Below are positions 16,385 to 23,924 of a stretch of 27,420 nt of DNA, piece by piece. The translations under genes and the position numbers were made by a program. This stretch comes from CAYLLN01 sp036496265 (lineage in GTDB: Bacteria > Planctomycetota > Planctomycetia > Pirellulales > Pirellulaceae). Below the pieces are notes generated by a model that saw only the letters and a program-made list of their open reading frames with translations, was not told the origin of the DNA and made no database searches. Within the stretch, counting starts at the first letter, position 1; each line of letters starts with the position of its first letter. The stretch covers positions 1-27,420 of the forward strand of contig DASXLL010000174.1 in assembly GCA_036496265.1 (NCBI GenBank). The letters are read 5' to 3'.

Positions 16385-16752
16385 TATACCCGCTCCTTCA
16401 TTCGTTCTCGCACCTCCGGCAGTGGATAATCAAGCAGCGAAACTCCGTCTTGGTGCGCTAGCTCCTTGAGCCGCCGCCAGCCGCGAGTGATCAGCCGTTC
16501 CTGCTCGCGAACATAAACCGAATCGAGCAGTTGTTTATCGAAGGGCCCTTCAACTTGAACGGGCTCGAAATCGGGATCGACGATGAACTGCGCCAGCGTT
16601 GGATTACAGCGAATGTGCCGCTCACGGGTCGTGTGCAGCGTCTCCGGATCAACCTGTCCGATTACATACCGCAGGTACAGGTCACTTTCCCAGATGTGCT
16701 CCACATCGCCGCCGCAAACATCGCAGAGATAGCCTTGTTCGCAGCGCGCCAT
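16384..16752 (-). CDS. Small cysteine-containing conserved-looking protein of unknown function
   Basis: This 122-residue soluble protein has an N-terminal CDVCGG (Cys10 and Cys13) followed by HTTRERHIRCNP with further His and Cys49. That looks like a zinc site: CxxC, then a distant His/Cys pair. The rest is acidic and helical with no known domain that I can name. Coupling to the VOC gene through a TAATG overlap suggests the two products act together. The start ATG at 16752 lies just beside a heptamer-repeat hairpin, so its promoter is either inside that repeat or upstream with ilvC. Confidence 0.75.
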   Translation of the reverse strand: MARCEQGYLCDVCGGDVEHIWESDLYLRYVIGQVDPETLHTTRERHIRCNPTLAQFIVDPDFEPVQVEGPFDKQLLDSVYVREQERLITRGWRRLKELAHQDGVSLLDYPLPEVRERMKERV

Positions 16753-16759
16753 GGCTCAG

Positions 16760-16829
16760 TTCAAGGTTCAAAGTTCAACGTTCAACGTTAAAGTAATCAA
16801 CTTTGAACTTTGAACTCGGAACTTTGAAC
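16760..16829. repeat. Ten-unit heptamer tract forming a self-complementary hairpin
   Basis: Ten consecutive 7-bp units run in strict register. On the left are TTCAAGG, TTCAAAG, TTCAACG and TTCAACG. Two centre units follow, then TTTGAAC, TTTGAAC, TCGGAAC and TTTGAAC on the right. The right-hand unit is the reverse complement of the left-hand type, so the whole tract can fold into a long stem. It fills the space between the ilvC stop (16837) and the start of the small cysteine protein (16752). Confidence 0.9.
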
Positions 16830-16836
16830 TACTTGG

Positions 16837-17841
16837 CTACACTTCCTTGGCATTAATCCACGTCATCAATTTCCGCAACCTGCGGCCGACTTCTTCTAGC
16901 GGGTGCTGGCGCTCACGGCGGCGGACGGCTTTAAACGCGGGGGCGCCGGCTTTGTTCTCCAGAATCCACTCGCGGGCAAATTGTCCGGATTGAATTTCCT
17001 TGAGAATCTTCTTCATTTCCTTCTTCGTCTCTTCGGTCACAATCCGCGGACCGCGAGTGTAGTCGCCGAATTCGGCCGTGTTGCTGACGCTATAGCGCAT
17101 ATAGTTGAGGCCGCCCTGATAGAACAGATCAACGATCAGCTTTAACTCGTGCATGCACTCGAAGTAGGCCATTTCGGGTTGGTAGCCAGCCTCCACAAGC
17201 GTCTCAAAGCCAGCCTTCACTAGCTCGCTAACACCGCCGCAAAGGACGACCTGCTCACCAAACAAGTCCGTCTCCGTTTCCTCGGCAATCGTGGTCTCAA
17301 TGACGCCACCTCGAGTACCGCCAATGCCCTTGGCATAAGCCAGACCCATTTTCTTGGTTTCGGGGCTGCTGCCCGGATAAATGGCGATCAAGCATGGCAC
17401 GCCGCCGCCCTTCTCGAACTCGCTGCGGACCAGATGCCCCGGTCCCTTCGGCGCGACGAGCATGGCATCGACGCCCGGCGGCGGTTCCACCTGGCCAAAG
17501 TGCATGTTGAAGCCGTGCGAAGCCATCAAAATGCTGCCGGGCTTCAGGTTCGGCTTGATCGACGTGCGATAGGTGTCGCCCTGGACCTCGTCGGGCAGCA
17601 GGATATTCACGATATCCGCCGCCTTCGTCGCTTCCTCGGCCGAAACCGGTTTAAACTTGTGCTTGATCGCCAAATCGTAGTTCGCGCCGCCCGGCCGCTG
17701 GCCGACGATCACATTCACGCCGCTATCGCGGAGGTTCTGCGCCTGAGCATGTCCCTGGCTGCCGTAACCCAGGATGGCAATCGTTTTGCCTTTGAGAAGC
17801 GAAAGGTCGGCGTCGTTGTCGTAATAGATGGTGGCGGGCAT
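16837..17841 (-). CDS. ilvC: Ketol-acid reductoisomerase
   Basis: This 334-residue class I enzyme is NADPH-dependent and isomerises and reduces acetohydroxy acids in valine, leucine and isoleucine synthesis. The Rossmann motif GYGSQGHA is at residues 26-32. The cofactor-specificity loop GQRPGGANYD is near 47-56. Asp192 and Glu196 (ETDLFGEQ) and Glu228/Glu232 (ECMHE) are the expected magnesium ligands. The length is standard for the short form and it ends WINAKEV. It lies downstream of ilvN on the same strand, separated by a 126-base spacer filled by a heptamer hairpin. The ATG at 17841 is the family start. Confidence 0.97.
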   Translation of the reverse strand: MPATIYYDNDADLSLLKGKTIAILGYGSQGHAQAQNLRDSGVNVIVGQRPGGANYDLAIKHKFKPVSAEEATKAADIVNILLPDEVQGDTYRTSIKPNLKPGSILMASHGFNMHFGQVEPPPGVDAMLVAPKGPGHLVRSEFEKGGGVPCLIAIYPGSSPETKKMGLAYAKGIGGTRGGVIETTIAEETETDLFGEQVVLCGGVSELVKAGFETLVEAGYQPEMAYFECMHELKLIVDLFYQGGLNYMRYSVSNTAEFGDYTRGPRIVTEETKKEMKKILKEIQSGQFAREWILENKAGAPAFKAVRRRERQHPLEEVGRRLRKLMTWINAKEV

Positions 17842-17878
17842 GGAATCAGTTTTGGATGGTGAGTTCTTTTGTTACCGT

Positions 17879-17955
17879 TAATGACGAATGACGAAATCCG
17901 AATGACCAATGACTAAAACAGCTTCAATTGGTCATTCGTGCTTCGTCATTCGACA
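17879..17955. repeat. Heptamer tract and hairpin between ilvN and ilvC
   Basis: Eleven 7-bp units lie in register: TAATGAC, GAATGAC, GAAATCC, GAATGAC, CAATGAC, then a short centre, then TTGGTCA, TTCGTGC, TTCGTCA and TTCGACA. GAATGACCAAT (17900-17910) pairs perfectly with ATTGGTCATTC (17927-17937), and GAATGACGAA (17886-17895) pairs with TTCGTCATTC (17942-17951). A transcript of ilvN-ilvC would carry this hairpin between the two cistrons. Confidence 0.9.
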
Positions 17956-17967
17956 TTCACTAAGTTC

Positions 17968-18513
17968 TTACCGAGTGCCAGTATTTTGAAGTTGGTTCTG
18001 CTCTTCCGCCTCTTCCTCAGTATGCGGCTGATGGTTTTTGCCGCGGACCATGGCGATCCGGCCGGTGCGAACCAGCTCGAGGATGCCATAAGGCCGCATC
18101 CGCTGAATGAAAGCCTCGATTTTGCTTTCGCGGCCGGAGATTTCGATCATCAGTTCTTCCGGACCGACATCAACAATCCTCGCGCGAAAAATCTCGACCA
18201 ATTCGCGGATTTCACTCCGCTTGTTGCCGGGCGGCGCCTCGACCTTGAGCAGCATCAGGTCGCGCTCCACGTGGTCGCGCGAGCTGACGTCGTCCACGTG
18301 GACGACGGTGACGATTTTTTCCAGCTGCTTGCGGACCTGATCGAGAATCCGATCGTCGCCGACAACGACGAACGTCATCCGCGACAGATTCGGATCTTCC
18401 GTCTCGCCGACAGCAAGCGAATCGATGTTGTAGCCGCGCGAGGCGAGCATGCCCGAGACGTGCGCCAGCACGCCCGGCACGTTCTGCACCACCGCCGACA
18501 GCACATGACGCAT
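17968..18513 (-). CDS. ilvN: Acetolactate synthase small (regulatory) subunit
   Basis: This 181-residue regulatory subunit of acetohydroxyacid synthase would bind valine and activate the catalytic subunit. An N-terminal ACT domain covers about residues 1-75 (VVQNVPGVLAHVSGMLASRGYNIDSLAVG). The C-terminal IlvN domain follows (RDLMLLKVEAP, FRARIVDVGPEELMIEISG, IQRMRPYGILELVRTGR). The ATG at 18513 (MRHVLSAVV) matches where the family begins and has GGAG about 10 bases upstream. The frame is open much further upstream, but that part overlaps the divergent ATP-grasp gene. The catalytic ilvB gene is not in the window, which is unusual for an adjacent ilvN-ilvC pair but not rare in planctomycete-like genomes. 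Confidence 0.95.
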   Translation of the reverse strand: MRHVLSAVVQNVPGVLAHVSGMLASRGYNIDSLAVGETEDPNLSRMTFVVVGDDRILDQVRKQLEKIVTVVHVDDVSSRDHVERDLMLLKVEAPPGNKRSEIRELVEIFRARIVDVGPEELMIEISGRESKIEAFIQRMRPYGILELVRTGRIAMVRGKNHQPHTEEEAEEQNQLQNTGTR

Positions 18514-18633
18514 CGCCAAACTCCAAGCGCCAAAACTCCGAGAAAATGCGAATCGCTCATCGTAACTTTTGGTCCGCCGGGCGACAAGGATGGCCCCTTG
18601 CCGCTTCTTTGCCTCGCGGCCTATTTTTACGCC

Positions 18634-19653
18634 ATGCGCATCGGCATGACCTACGATCTGCGGCACGAATATCTGGCTGCGGGATTTAGCGAAGATGACA
18701 CTGCCGAATTCGACCGGGCCGAAACCATCGACCATTTGGAAAGGGCCCTTCGCCAGCTCGGCCATCAAACCGATCGTATCGGCCATGCCCAGCAGCTCGT
18801 CAATCGCCTCGCTGCCGGCGACGACTGGGACCTCGTCTTCAATATCGCCGAGGGCTTAGCCGGCATTGCCCGCGAAGCACAAGTGCCGGCCATTCTCGAC
18901 ACTTACAGCATCGCCTACACCTTTTCCGATCCGCTCGTGATGGCCCTCACTCTGCACAAAGGTTTGACGAAAACGGTTGTTGCGGCTGGCGGAGTGCCCA
19001 CACCACCATTTGCGGTCGTTGAGGCGGAAAAAGACACCCAGACGGTTGATCTGCCCTTTCCACTGTTCGTAAAACCCATCGCTGAGGGAACCGGCAAAGG
19101 CATCTCGCCGACCTCAAAGGTCGGCGACAAGGCTGAATTGCTTTCGACTTGCCGGCAGCTTCTGGAAAAGCACTCCCAGCCGGTGCTTGTCGAGACGTAC
19201 TTGCCCGGCCGCGAATTTACCGTCGGCATTCTCGGCGCCGGTGCGGCGGCCAGACCGCTCGGCACGCTGGAGATCGTTCTGCTTTCCGGTGCTGAAGCCG
19301 GCGCTTACTCCTATGTCAACAAAGAGCGCTGCGAAGACCTCGTCGAATATCGCTTGGTTCAGGCGAATCGTGATGAAGTCGTTCGACAAGCCGAAGCGAT
19401 CGCTCTTCGCGCCTGGCAACTGCTCGGCTGTCGCGACGCCGGCCGTGTTGACCTCCGCTGCGACGCCGCGGGCCGCCCGCAGTTTATGGAAGTCAATCCG
19501 CTCGCCGGCTTGCATCCGCAGCATTCCGATTTGCCGATCTTGGCGACCAAGGTGGGGCTGTTTTATCCGGACCTAATCGACCACATTGTGAATAGTGCTG
19601 CGGAGCGAGTTCCAGCCGCGAAGCAATCGAAAGCCCGGCGATTTCGACCGTGA
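18634..19653 (+). CDS. D-Ala-D-Ala-ligase-like ATP-grasp protein (first of a tandem pair)
   Basis: This 339-residue ATP-grasp ligase has the D-alanine-D-alanine ligase layout. An N-terminal domain begins MRIGMTYDLR. The ATP-grasp core includes PLFVKPIAEGTGKGIS (compare the KPxxEGSSxG loop of Ddl) and VETYLPGREFTVGILG. The C-terminal metal site is RVDLRCDAAGRPQFMEVNPLAG, with Glu and Asn in ExN. Such enzymes join a carboxylate to an amine through an acyl-phosphate. I use the ATG at 18634 because upstream codons overlap the divergent ilvN. The sequence differs from canonical Ddl at the substrate-binding segments, so cell-wall D-Ala-D-Ala synthesis is not assured. Its TGA overlaps the GTG start of the next gene by 4 bases (GTGA), so the two are translationally coupled. 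Confidence 0.85.
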   Translation: MRIGMTYDLRHEYLAAGFSEDDTAEFDRAETIDHLERALRQLGHQTDRIGHAQQLVNRLAAGDDWDLVFNIAEGLAGIAREAQVPAILDTYSIAYTFSDPLVMALTLHKGLTKTVVAAGGVPTPPFAVVEAEKDTQTVDLPFPLFVKPIAEGTGKGISPTSKVGDKAELLSTCRQLLEKHSQPVLVETYLPGREFTVGILGAGAAARPLGTLEIVLLSGAEAGAYSYVNKERCEDLVEYRLVQANRDEVVRQAEAIALRAWQLLGCRDAGRVDLRCDAAGRPQFMEVNPLAGLHPQHSDLPILATKVGLFYPDLIDHIVNSAAERVPAAKQSKARRFRP

Positions 19654-21299
19654 AAATCGCGATCCTCCACAATGCCGTTGCCGACGCCGACTCGGCCTCC
19701 GAGCGCGATGTGCTCGTCCAAGTCGCAGCGGTGGAGAGCGCCTTGCGCTCGCTCGGCCACCAAGGCGTTCGCCTGCCGTGTACGCTCAACCTCGAAATTA
19801 TCGAAGAATCGCTCACGGCCGACCGGCCGCAGATCGTCTTCAATTTGGTCGAATCGCTCGGCGGCTCCGATCGACTCGCGCATCTGGCCGCCGTGCTGCT
19901 GGAGGACCTCGATTTGCCCTACACGGGCACTCACGCCGCCGAATTGCACTTGACGAACAACAAGCCCCGTACGAAGGAGCGGCTGCGGGCGGCCAATCTG
20001 CCGACGCCTAATTGGGCCGTCGCCGAGCGCTCCGACAGCCGCCTACCGCCGCCATACATCATCAAGTCGGTGTGGGAGCATGCCTCGGCCGGCCTCGATG
20101 ATCACGCGGTGATTGCTGTTGGCGATGGCACGACGGTTTGCGAGCAAATTGATTCCCGCTCGCGTCAGCTTGGTCAGCCATGCTTTGCCGAGCAATTCAT
20201 CGACGGTCGAGAGTTCAACTTGTCGCTGATTGCGACGCCCGACGGCCCACGCGTCCTGCCTCCCGCCGAAATCGACTTCAGCCAGTTTCCGATAGGTCGG
20301 CCCCGAATCGTCGGCTATGCGGCCAAATGGGACGAGGACGCGACCGAATACCACCGCACGCCTCGAACGTTCGATTTTGCCGACACAGACGAGCCGCTCC
20401 TCGACCGGCTGCGGTCGATGTCGCTCGAAATCTGGCAATTGTTTGGCCTTCGCGGCTATGCGCGAATCGATTTTCGCGTTGATGATCGTGGTCAACCCTG
20501 GATCTTGGAAATCAACGCCAATCCGTGCCTCTCGCCCGACGCCGGCTTCGCCGCCGCACTCGCTAAGGCGGAGATACCATTCGAGCGAGCGGTCGAATGG
20601 ATCGTAGCGAATTCACCGCAGCTGGCGGTGGAGGAGCCAGGAGTCGGGAGTCAGGAATCAGGAGTAAGGGAACCTCCTACGGGCCGCCACTCGCCGGTCT
20701 CCCCCTCCCCCCCTCTCCCCCTCTCCCCCTCATCCGCCACCCACTCACCTACTCATCTATTCGCCACTCACGCTACTCCCAAGCTCCGCACCAAACCCAA
20801 ACGCACCGACGCCGCCGCCGTCCGCTCCATCGTCGCCGCCACCGCTCTCTTTCGCGACGCCGAAATCGATGTGGCCGAAGAACTTGTCCAAACGCGACTC
20901 AAAAAAGGCTCTTCTTCCGGCTACGAATTCATCTTCGCCGAGCAAAACAAAGAAGTCATCGGCTACGTCTGCTTCGGCCGAAACACGCTCACCGTTAGCA
21001 GCTTTGACATCTATTGGATTGCCGTGCATCCTTTGCAGCAGGGCCGCGGCATCGGCAAATTGCTTCTCGAAGAAGCTGAAAAGCAAATCGCCGCCGCTCG
21101 TGGTTCACGCATCTACATCGAAACCTCGCACCGCCCCGATTATCAACCCACTCGCGGCTTCTACGAGCGTTGCGGCTATGCTCTTGTCGCCGTGCTCGAC
21201 GATTTTTATGCCCCGGGCGACGGCAAAGCGACGTACGTGAAAGTCCTCGAATCGGCATCAATTGAGACGCCCGCTGAAGCTGCTGTCGCCGCAACGTAA
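19650..21299 (+). CDS. ATP-grasp ligase fused to a GNAT N-acetyltransferase
   Basis: This is a 549-residue two-domain protein. Residues 1-325 form a second D-Ala-D-Ala-ligase-like ATP-grasp unit: FNLVESLGGSDRLAHLAA, then PYIIKSVWEHASAGLDD as the ATP loop, and ILEINANPCLSPD as the metal site. Residues about 327-376 form a low-complexity Ser/Pro/His linker. Residues about 377-535 form a GNAT acyltransferase with the acetyl-CoA motif IAVHPLQQGRGIGKLLL, then GFYERCGY. The start is the GTG at 19650, overlapping the upstream stop. The DNA of the linker is made of heptamer units and a pure pyrimidine run, unlike the flanking coding sequence. The fusion may therefore have been created by repeat insertion that removed a stop codon between two genes. 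The pair probably builds an amide-linked, perhaps acetylated, small molecule (inference). Confidence 0.82.
   Translation: MKIAILHNAVADADSASERDVLVQVAAVESALRSLGHQGVRLPCTLNLEIIEESLTADRPQIVFNLVESLGGSDRLAHLAAVLLEDLDLPYTGTHAAELHLTNNKPRTKERLRAANLPTPNWAVAERSDSRLPPPYIIKSVWEHASAGLDDHAVIAVGDGTTVCEQIDSRSRQLGQPCFAEQFIDGREFNLSLIATPDGPRVLPPAEIDFSQFPIGRPRIVGYAAKWDEDATEYHRTPRTFDFADTDEPLLDRLRSMSLEIWQLFGLRGYARIDFRVDDRGQPWILEINANPCLSPDAGFAAALAKAEIPFERAVEWIVANSPQLAVEEPGVGSQESGVREPPTGRHSPVSPSPPLPLSPSSATHSPTHLFATHATPKLRTKPKRTDAAAVRSIVAATALFRDAEIDVAEELVQTRLKKGSSSGYEFIFAEQNKEVIGYVCFGRNTLTVSSFDIYWIAVHPLQQGRGIGKLLLEEAEKQIAAARGSRIYIETSHRPDYQPTRGFYERCGYALVAVLDDFYAPGDGKATYVKVLESASIETPAEAAVAAT
20633..20780. repeat. Heptamer tract and pyrimidine run inside the ATP-grasp/GNAT gene
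   Basis: Five 7-bp units in register occupy 20633-20667: GGAGCCA, GGAGTCG, GGAGTCA, GGAATCA, GGAGTAA. A 34-base uninterrupted pyrimidine run follows at 20698-20731 with an 8-bp sub-period (CCCCTCTC). A degenerate run of ACTC-containing 7-mers extends to about 20777, roughly complementary in type to the left units. The block stays in frame and encodes only the inter-domain linker. Confidence 0.8.
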
Positions 21300-21331
21300 A
21301 CGGCGGTCTTTCACCCCAGTCGCACAGCGAT

Positions 21332-22534
21332 TCACGCGCAAAGCTCGAAGAGACCTGCCGCGCCCTGTCCGCCCCCGATGCACATCGTTACAACGCCGTA
21401 CCGCGTCTGGCGCCGTAACATTTCGTTGGCGATGGTGCCGACAAGCCGAGCGCCAGTCATGCCGAACGGATGGCCGATCGCGATTGAGCCGCCGTTGACG
21501 TTGAGCTTGTTCGGATCGATGCCCAGGCGGTCACGGCAATAGACGACCTGTACAGCGAAAGCTTCGTTCAACTCCCACAGGTCGATGTCTTCGACTTTGA
21601 GGCCGGCTCGCGTTAGCAGCTTGGGCACGGCAAAGACAGGGCCGATGCCCATTTCGTCTGGTTCGCAGCCCGCGATCGCGAACCCGCGGAAAACGATTTT
21701 TGGCTGGAGGCCAAGAGCTTCCGCGCGGCGGCGTTCCATGAGCAGGACCGCGCAGGCGCCGTCGGAAAGCTGCGACGAGTTGCCGGCCGTGACCGTTCCT
21801 TGGCCACTGTCAGGATCGAAATATGGCTTGAGCGACGCCAGCCCTTCCAGTGTCGTATCGGGCCGGTTGCACTCGTCGCGATCGCAACAATGCTCTTCCT
21901 GGCCGACAATTTCGCCTGTTTTCTTATCCAAAATAGCCCGCGTGACGGTGATGGGGGTAATTTCATCCTTAAAAAAGCCTTCAGCCTGCGCTCTCGCCGT
22001 GCGCTGCTGGCTGGCCAGCGCCAATTTGTCTTGCTCCTCACGACTGATCTTGTAACGCCTGGCGACCACTTCAGCCGTGTTGCCCATGACCATGTAAATA
22101 CCCGGCTTGCACTCCTTCACGACAGGATTTTCGGTCAGCTTCGGATCGTGCTTAAACTTGTCGAGCGCGGTGATGCTCTCCACTCCGCCCGCAATCGCCG
22201 CATCAGTGCCTTCATACATGATTTCGTGCGCGGCCATCGCGACCGACTGCAAACCGGATGAGCAGAATCGATTAACCGTCGTGCCGGCGACCGTGACGGG
22301 GAGGCCGGCCCTGATCGCAGCGATTCGAGCGACGTTGTTTCCCTGCGTGCCATGCGGATAAGCACAACCGAGAATCACGTCTTCGATTTCGGCCCAATCA
22401 AGCTGCGGTGCCTTAGCCAGGACCTGCTGAATGCAGTGTGCAGCGAGATCGTCGGGGCGCGTCAAGTTGAATGACCCGCGAAACGACTTGGCCAGCGGAG
22501 TTCGCGCGCCGGCAACGACAACGGCTTCTCGCAT
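21332..22534 (-). CDS. Thiolase (acetyl-CoA C-acyltransferase)
   Basis: This 400-residue thiolase performs CoA-dependent cleavage of beta-ketoacyl-CoA or the reverse condensation. The nucleophilic cysteine lies in VNRFCSSGLQS near residue 90. NEAFAVQVV, GGSIAIGHPFGMTGAR (active-site His) and CIGGGQGAAG (second active-site Cys) are all present. It is the third gene of the minus-strand run mmsA-aminotransferase-thiolase, starting 13 bases after the aminotransferase stop. In this setting it could process acyl-CoA made from malonate or methylmalonate semialdehyde. It is of the degradative FadA type by sequence style rather than clearly biosynthetic, and its chain-length preference cannot be read. 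Only a weak ribosome-binding site (GAAAG) precedes the ATG. Confidence 0.93.
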   Translation of the reverse strand: MREAVVVAGARTPLAKSFRGSFNLTRPDDLAAHCIQQVLAKAPQLDWAEIEDVILGCAYPHGTQGNNVARIAAIRAGLPVTVAGTTVNRFCSSGLQSVAMAAHEIMYEGTDAAIAGGVESITALDKFKHDPKLTENPVVKECKPGIYMVMGNTAEVVARRYKISREEQDKLALASQQRTARAQAEGFFKDEITPITVTRAILDKKTGEIVGQEEHCCDRDECNRPDTTLEGLASLKPYFDPDSGQGTVTAGNSSQLSDGACAVLLMERRRAEALGLQPKIVFRGFAIAGCEPDEMGIGPVFAVPKLLTRAGLKVEDIDLWELNEAFAVQVVYCRDRLGIDPNKLNVNGGSIAIGHPFGMTGARLVGTIANEMLRRQTRYGVVTMCIGGGQGAAGLFELCA

Positions 22535-22547
22535 AATCAGGAACTTT

Positions 22548-23924
22548 CTATTGGCGCGGAGCGATTTCCGCCATTACTTCATCCAGGCAATCGACGAGAA
22601 AATCGGCGTCATCTTTGGTCAAGCACATCGGCGGCTTGATGCGGAGGACGTTGCCGTCAAGGCCGCCTTTACCAATTAACAGCCCACGCTGTTTGCACTG
22701 CTCGAGCAGCTCAACGGTTTCCGTTTTAGCCGGCTCTTTCGTTTGACGGTCGCGAACCAACTCGACGCCAAGCATCAGCCCCAAACCGCGGACTTCCCCA
22801 ATCAACAGCTGACGTTCCTGCAGTTCGAGCAGCCGATTCTTGAGATGCTCGCCAACAATGCGGGCATTGTCCTGGATATTCTCGCGATCGATCACTTCCA
22901 GCGTCGCCAGGCCCTGCGTCATCGAAATCGGATTGCCGCCGAACGTATTAAAATGCACGCGGTTGGTCAGTGTCTTAGCCACTTCCATCCGAGTCGTGCA
23001 GGCGCCGAGCGGTGCGCCGTTACCAATCCCCTTCGCCATCGTCACGATATCCGGCGTCACACCCCAATTTTCAAATCCCCAGTAGTGCGCCCCCGTGCGG
23101 CCGAAGCCCGTTTGGACCTCGTCGGCGATGCACAAACCGCCGTATTTTCGGACAATCTCATATACAATTGAAAAATACTCCGGCGGTGGCGTGACCGTGC
23201 CGCCGACGCCCTGAATCGTCTCCCCAATGAAGCACGCCGGCTGACCGCACGTCTCATGACGAATAATCTGCTCCACATCGTGCGCGCACCGCACATCACA
23301 GCTCGGATAGGTCAAACCATAAGGGCAGCGGTAGCAATATCCGGGCATCGCATTCTTCACGGCTGACGGCGGATTGCTCGGAAACTTCCAAGTTCCGTGC
23401 GCCGTCAGCGCCATCGTCCCCTGCGTCCCGCCGTGATAGCCGTTGCGGAGCGAAATGATCTCCGAGCGGCCGGTGAACTCCCGCGACATCAGTACCGCGA
23501 CCTCATTCGCCTCGCTGCCGCTGTTCGTGAAGTACGAAACGGAAAGCTCCGATTCCGCCGGCATCTTCTCCGCCAGCTTTTTGCCGAACAGCCCAATCGT
23601 CGGATGCAAATAAATCGTCGTCGTATGCTGCAGCTTGCCAACTTGCTCCCGCACCTTTTCCACGACATACGGATGGCAATGCCCCACCGATACCGTCACT
23701 ATTCCAGCAAACGCATCCAGATACCGCTTTCCCGTTTCGTCCCACACATACTGCATCTTCCCTTCGACGATCAGCAGCGGGTCGCGGTAATAGGTGATCA
23801 AGCCGGGCGTGAGATACTGCTTCCGCAGCGCGAGGACTTCCGCTTTAGTCGGGCCGTCATACGGCTCAGGAACATGTTCGCAGACCGGAAGTGTTTGTCT
23901 CTTTGAATCAGTAGCTGCTGTCAC
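22548..23924 (-). CDS. Class III aminotransferase (AGXT2-like, probable beta-alanine/beta-aminoisobutyrate aminotransferase)
   Basis: This 458-residue PLP enzyme has FTNSGSEANEVAV near 132-144, Asp268 in IADEVQTGFGRTG, and the PLP lysine Lys298 in TMAKGIGNGAPLG. The pattern is closest to the alanine-glyoxylate aminotransferase 2 group, which also uses beta-alanine and beta-aminoisobutyrate with pyruvate. A cysteine patch (Cys197, 200, 209 and 213 in YCYRCPYGLTYPSCDVRC) looks like a possible metal site. With mmsA 27 bases upstream and beta-ureidopropionase divergent, transamination of beta-alanine to malonate semialdehyde is the likely role. The GTG at 23924 is chosen because AAGGAGG sits 5 bases upstream, inside a small hairpin. 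Confidence 0.92.
   Translation of the reverse strand: MTAATDSKRQTLPVCEHVPEPYDGPTKAEVLALRKQYLTPGLITYYRDPLLIVEGKMQYVWDETGKRYLDAFAGIVTVSVGHCHPYVVEKVREQVGKLQHTTTIYLHPTIGLFGKKLAEKMPAESELSVSYFTNSGSEANEVAVLMSREFTGRSEIISLRNGYHGGTQGTMALTAHGTWKFPSNPPSAVKNAMPGYCYRCPYGLTYPSCDVRCAHDVEQIIRHETCGQPACFIGETIQGVGGTVTPPPEYFSIVYEIVRKYGGLCIADEVQTGFGRTGAHYWGFENWGVTPDIVTMAKGIGNGAPLGACTTRMEVAKTLTNRVHFNTFGGNPISMTQGLATLEVIDRENIQDNARIVGEHLKNRLLELQERQLLIGEVRGLGLMLGVELVRDRQTKEPAKTETVELLEQCKQRGLLIGKGGLDGNVLRIKPPMCLTKDDADFLVDCLDEVMAEIAPRQ

Noticed and set aside
17938..18633. Long upstream extension of the first ATP-grasp frame
   Set aside because: It runs antisense over ilvN and part of the heptamer tract. The ligase fold starts at the ATG at 18634.
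18514..18786. N-terminal extension of IlvN
   Set aside because: It overlaps the divergent ATP-grasp gene, and the ACT domain begins right at the ATG at 18513, which has a Shine-Dalgarno sequence.
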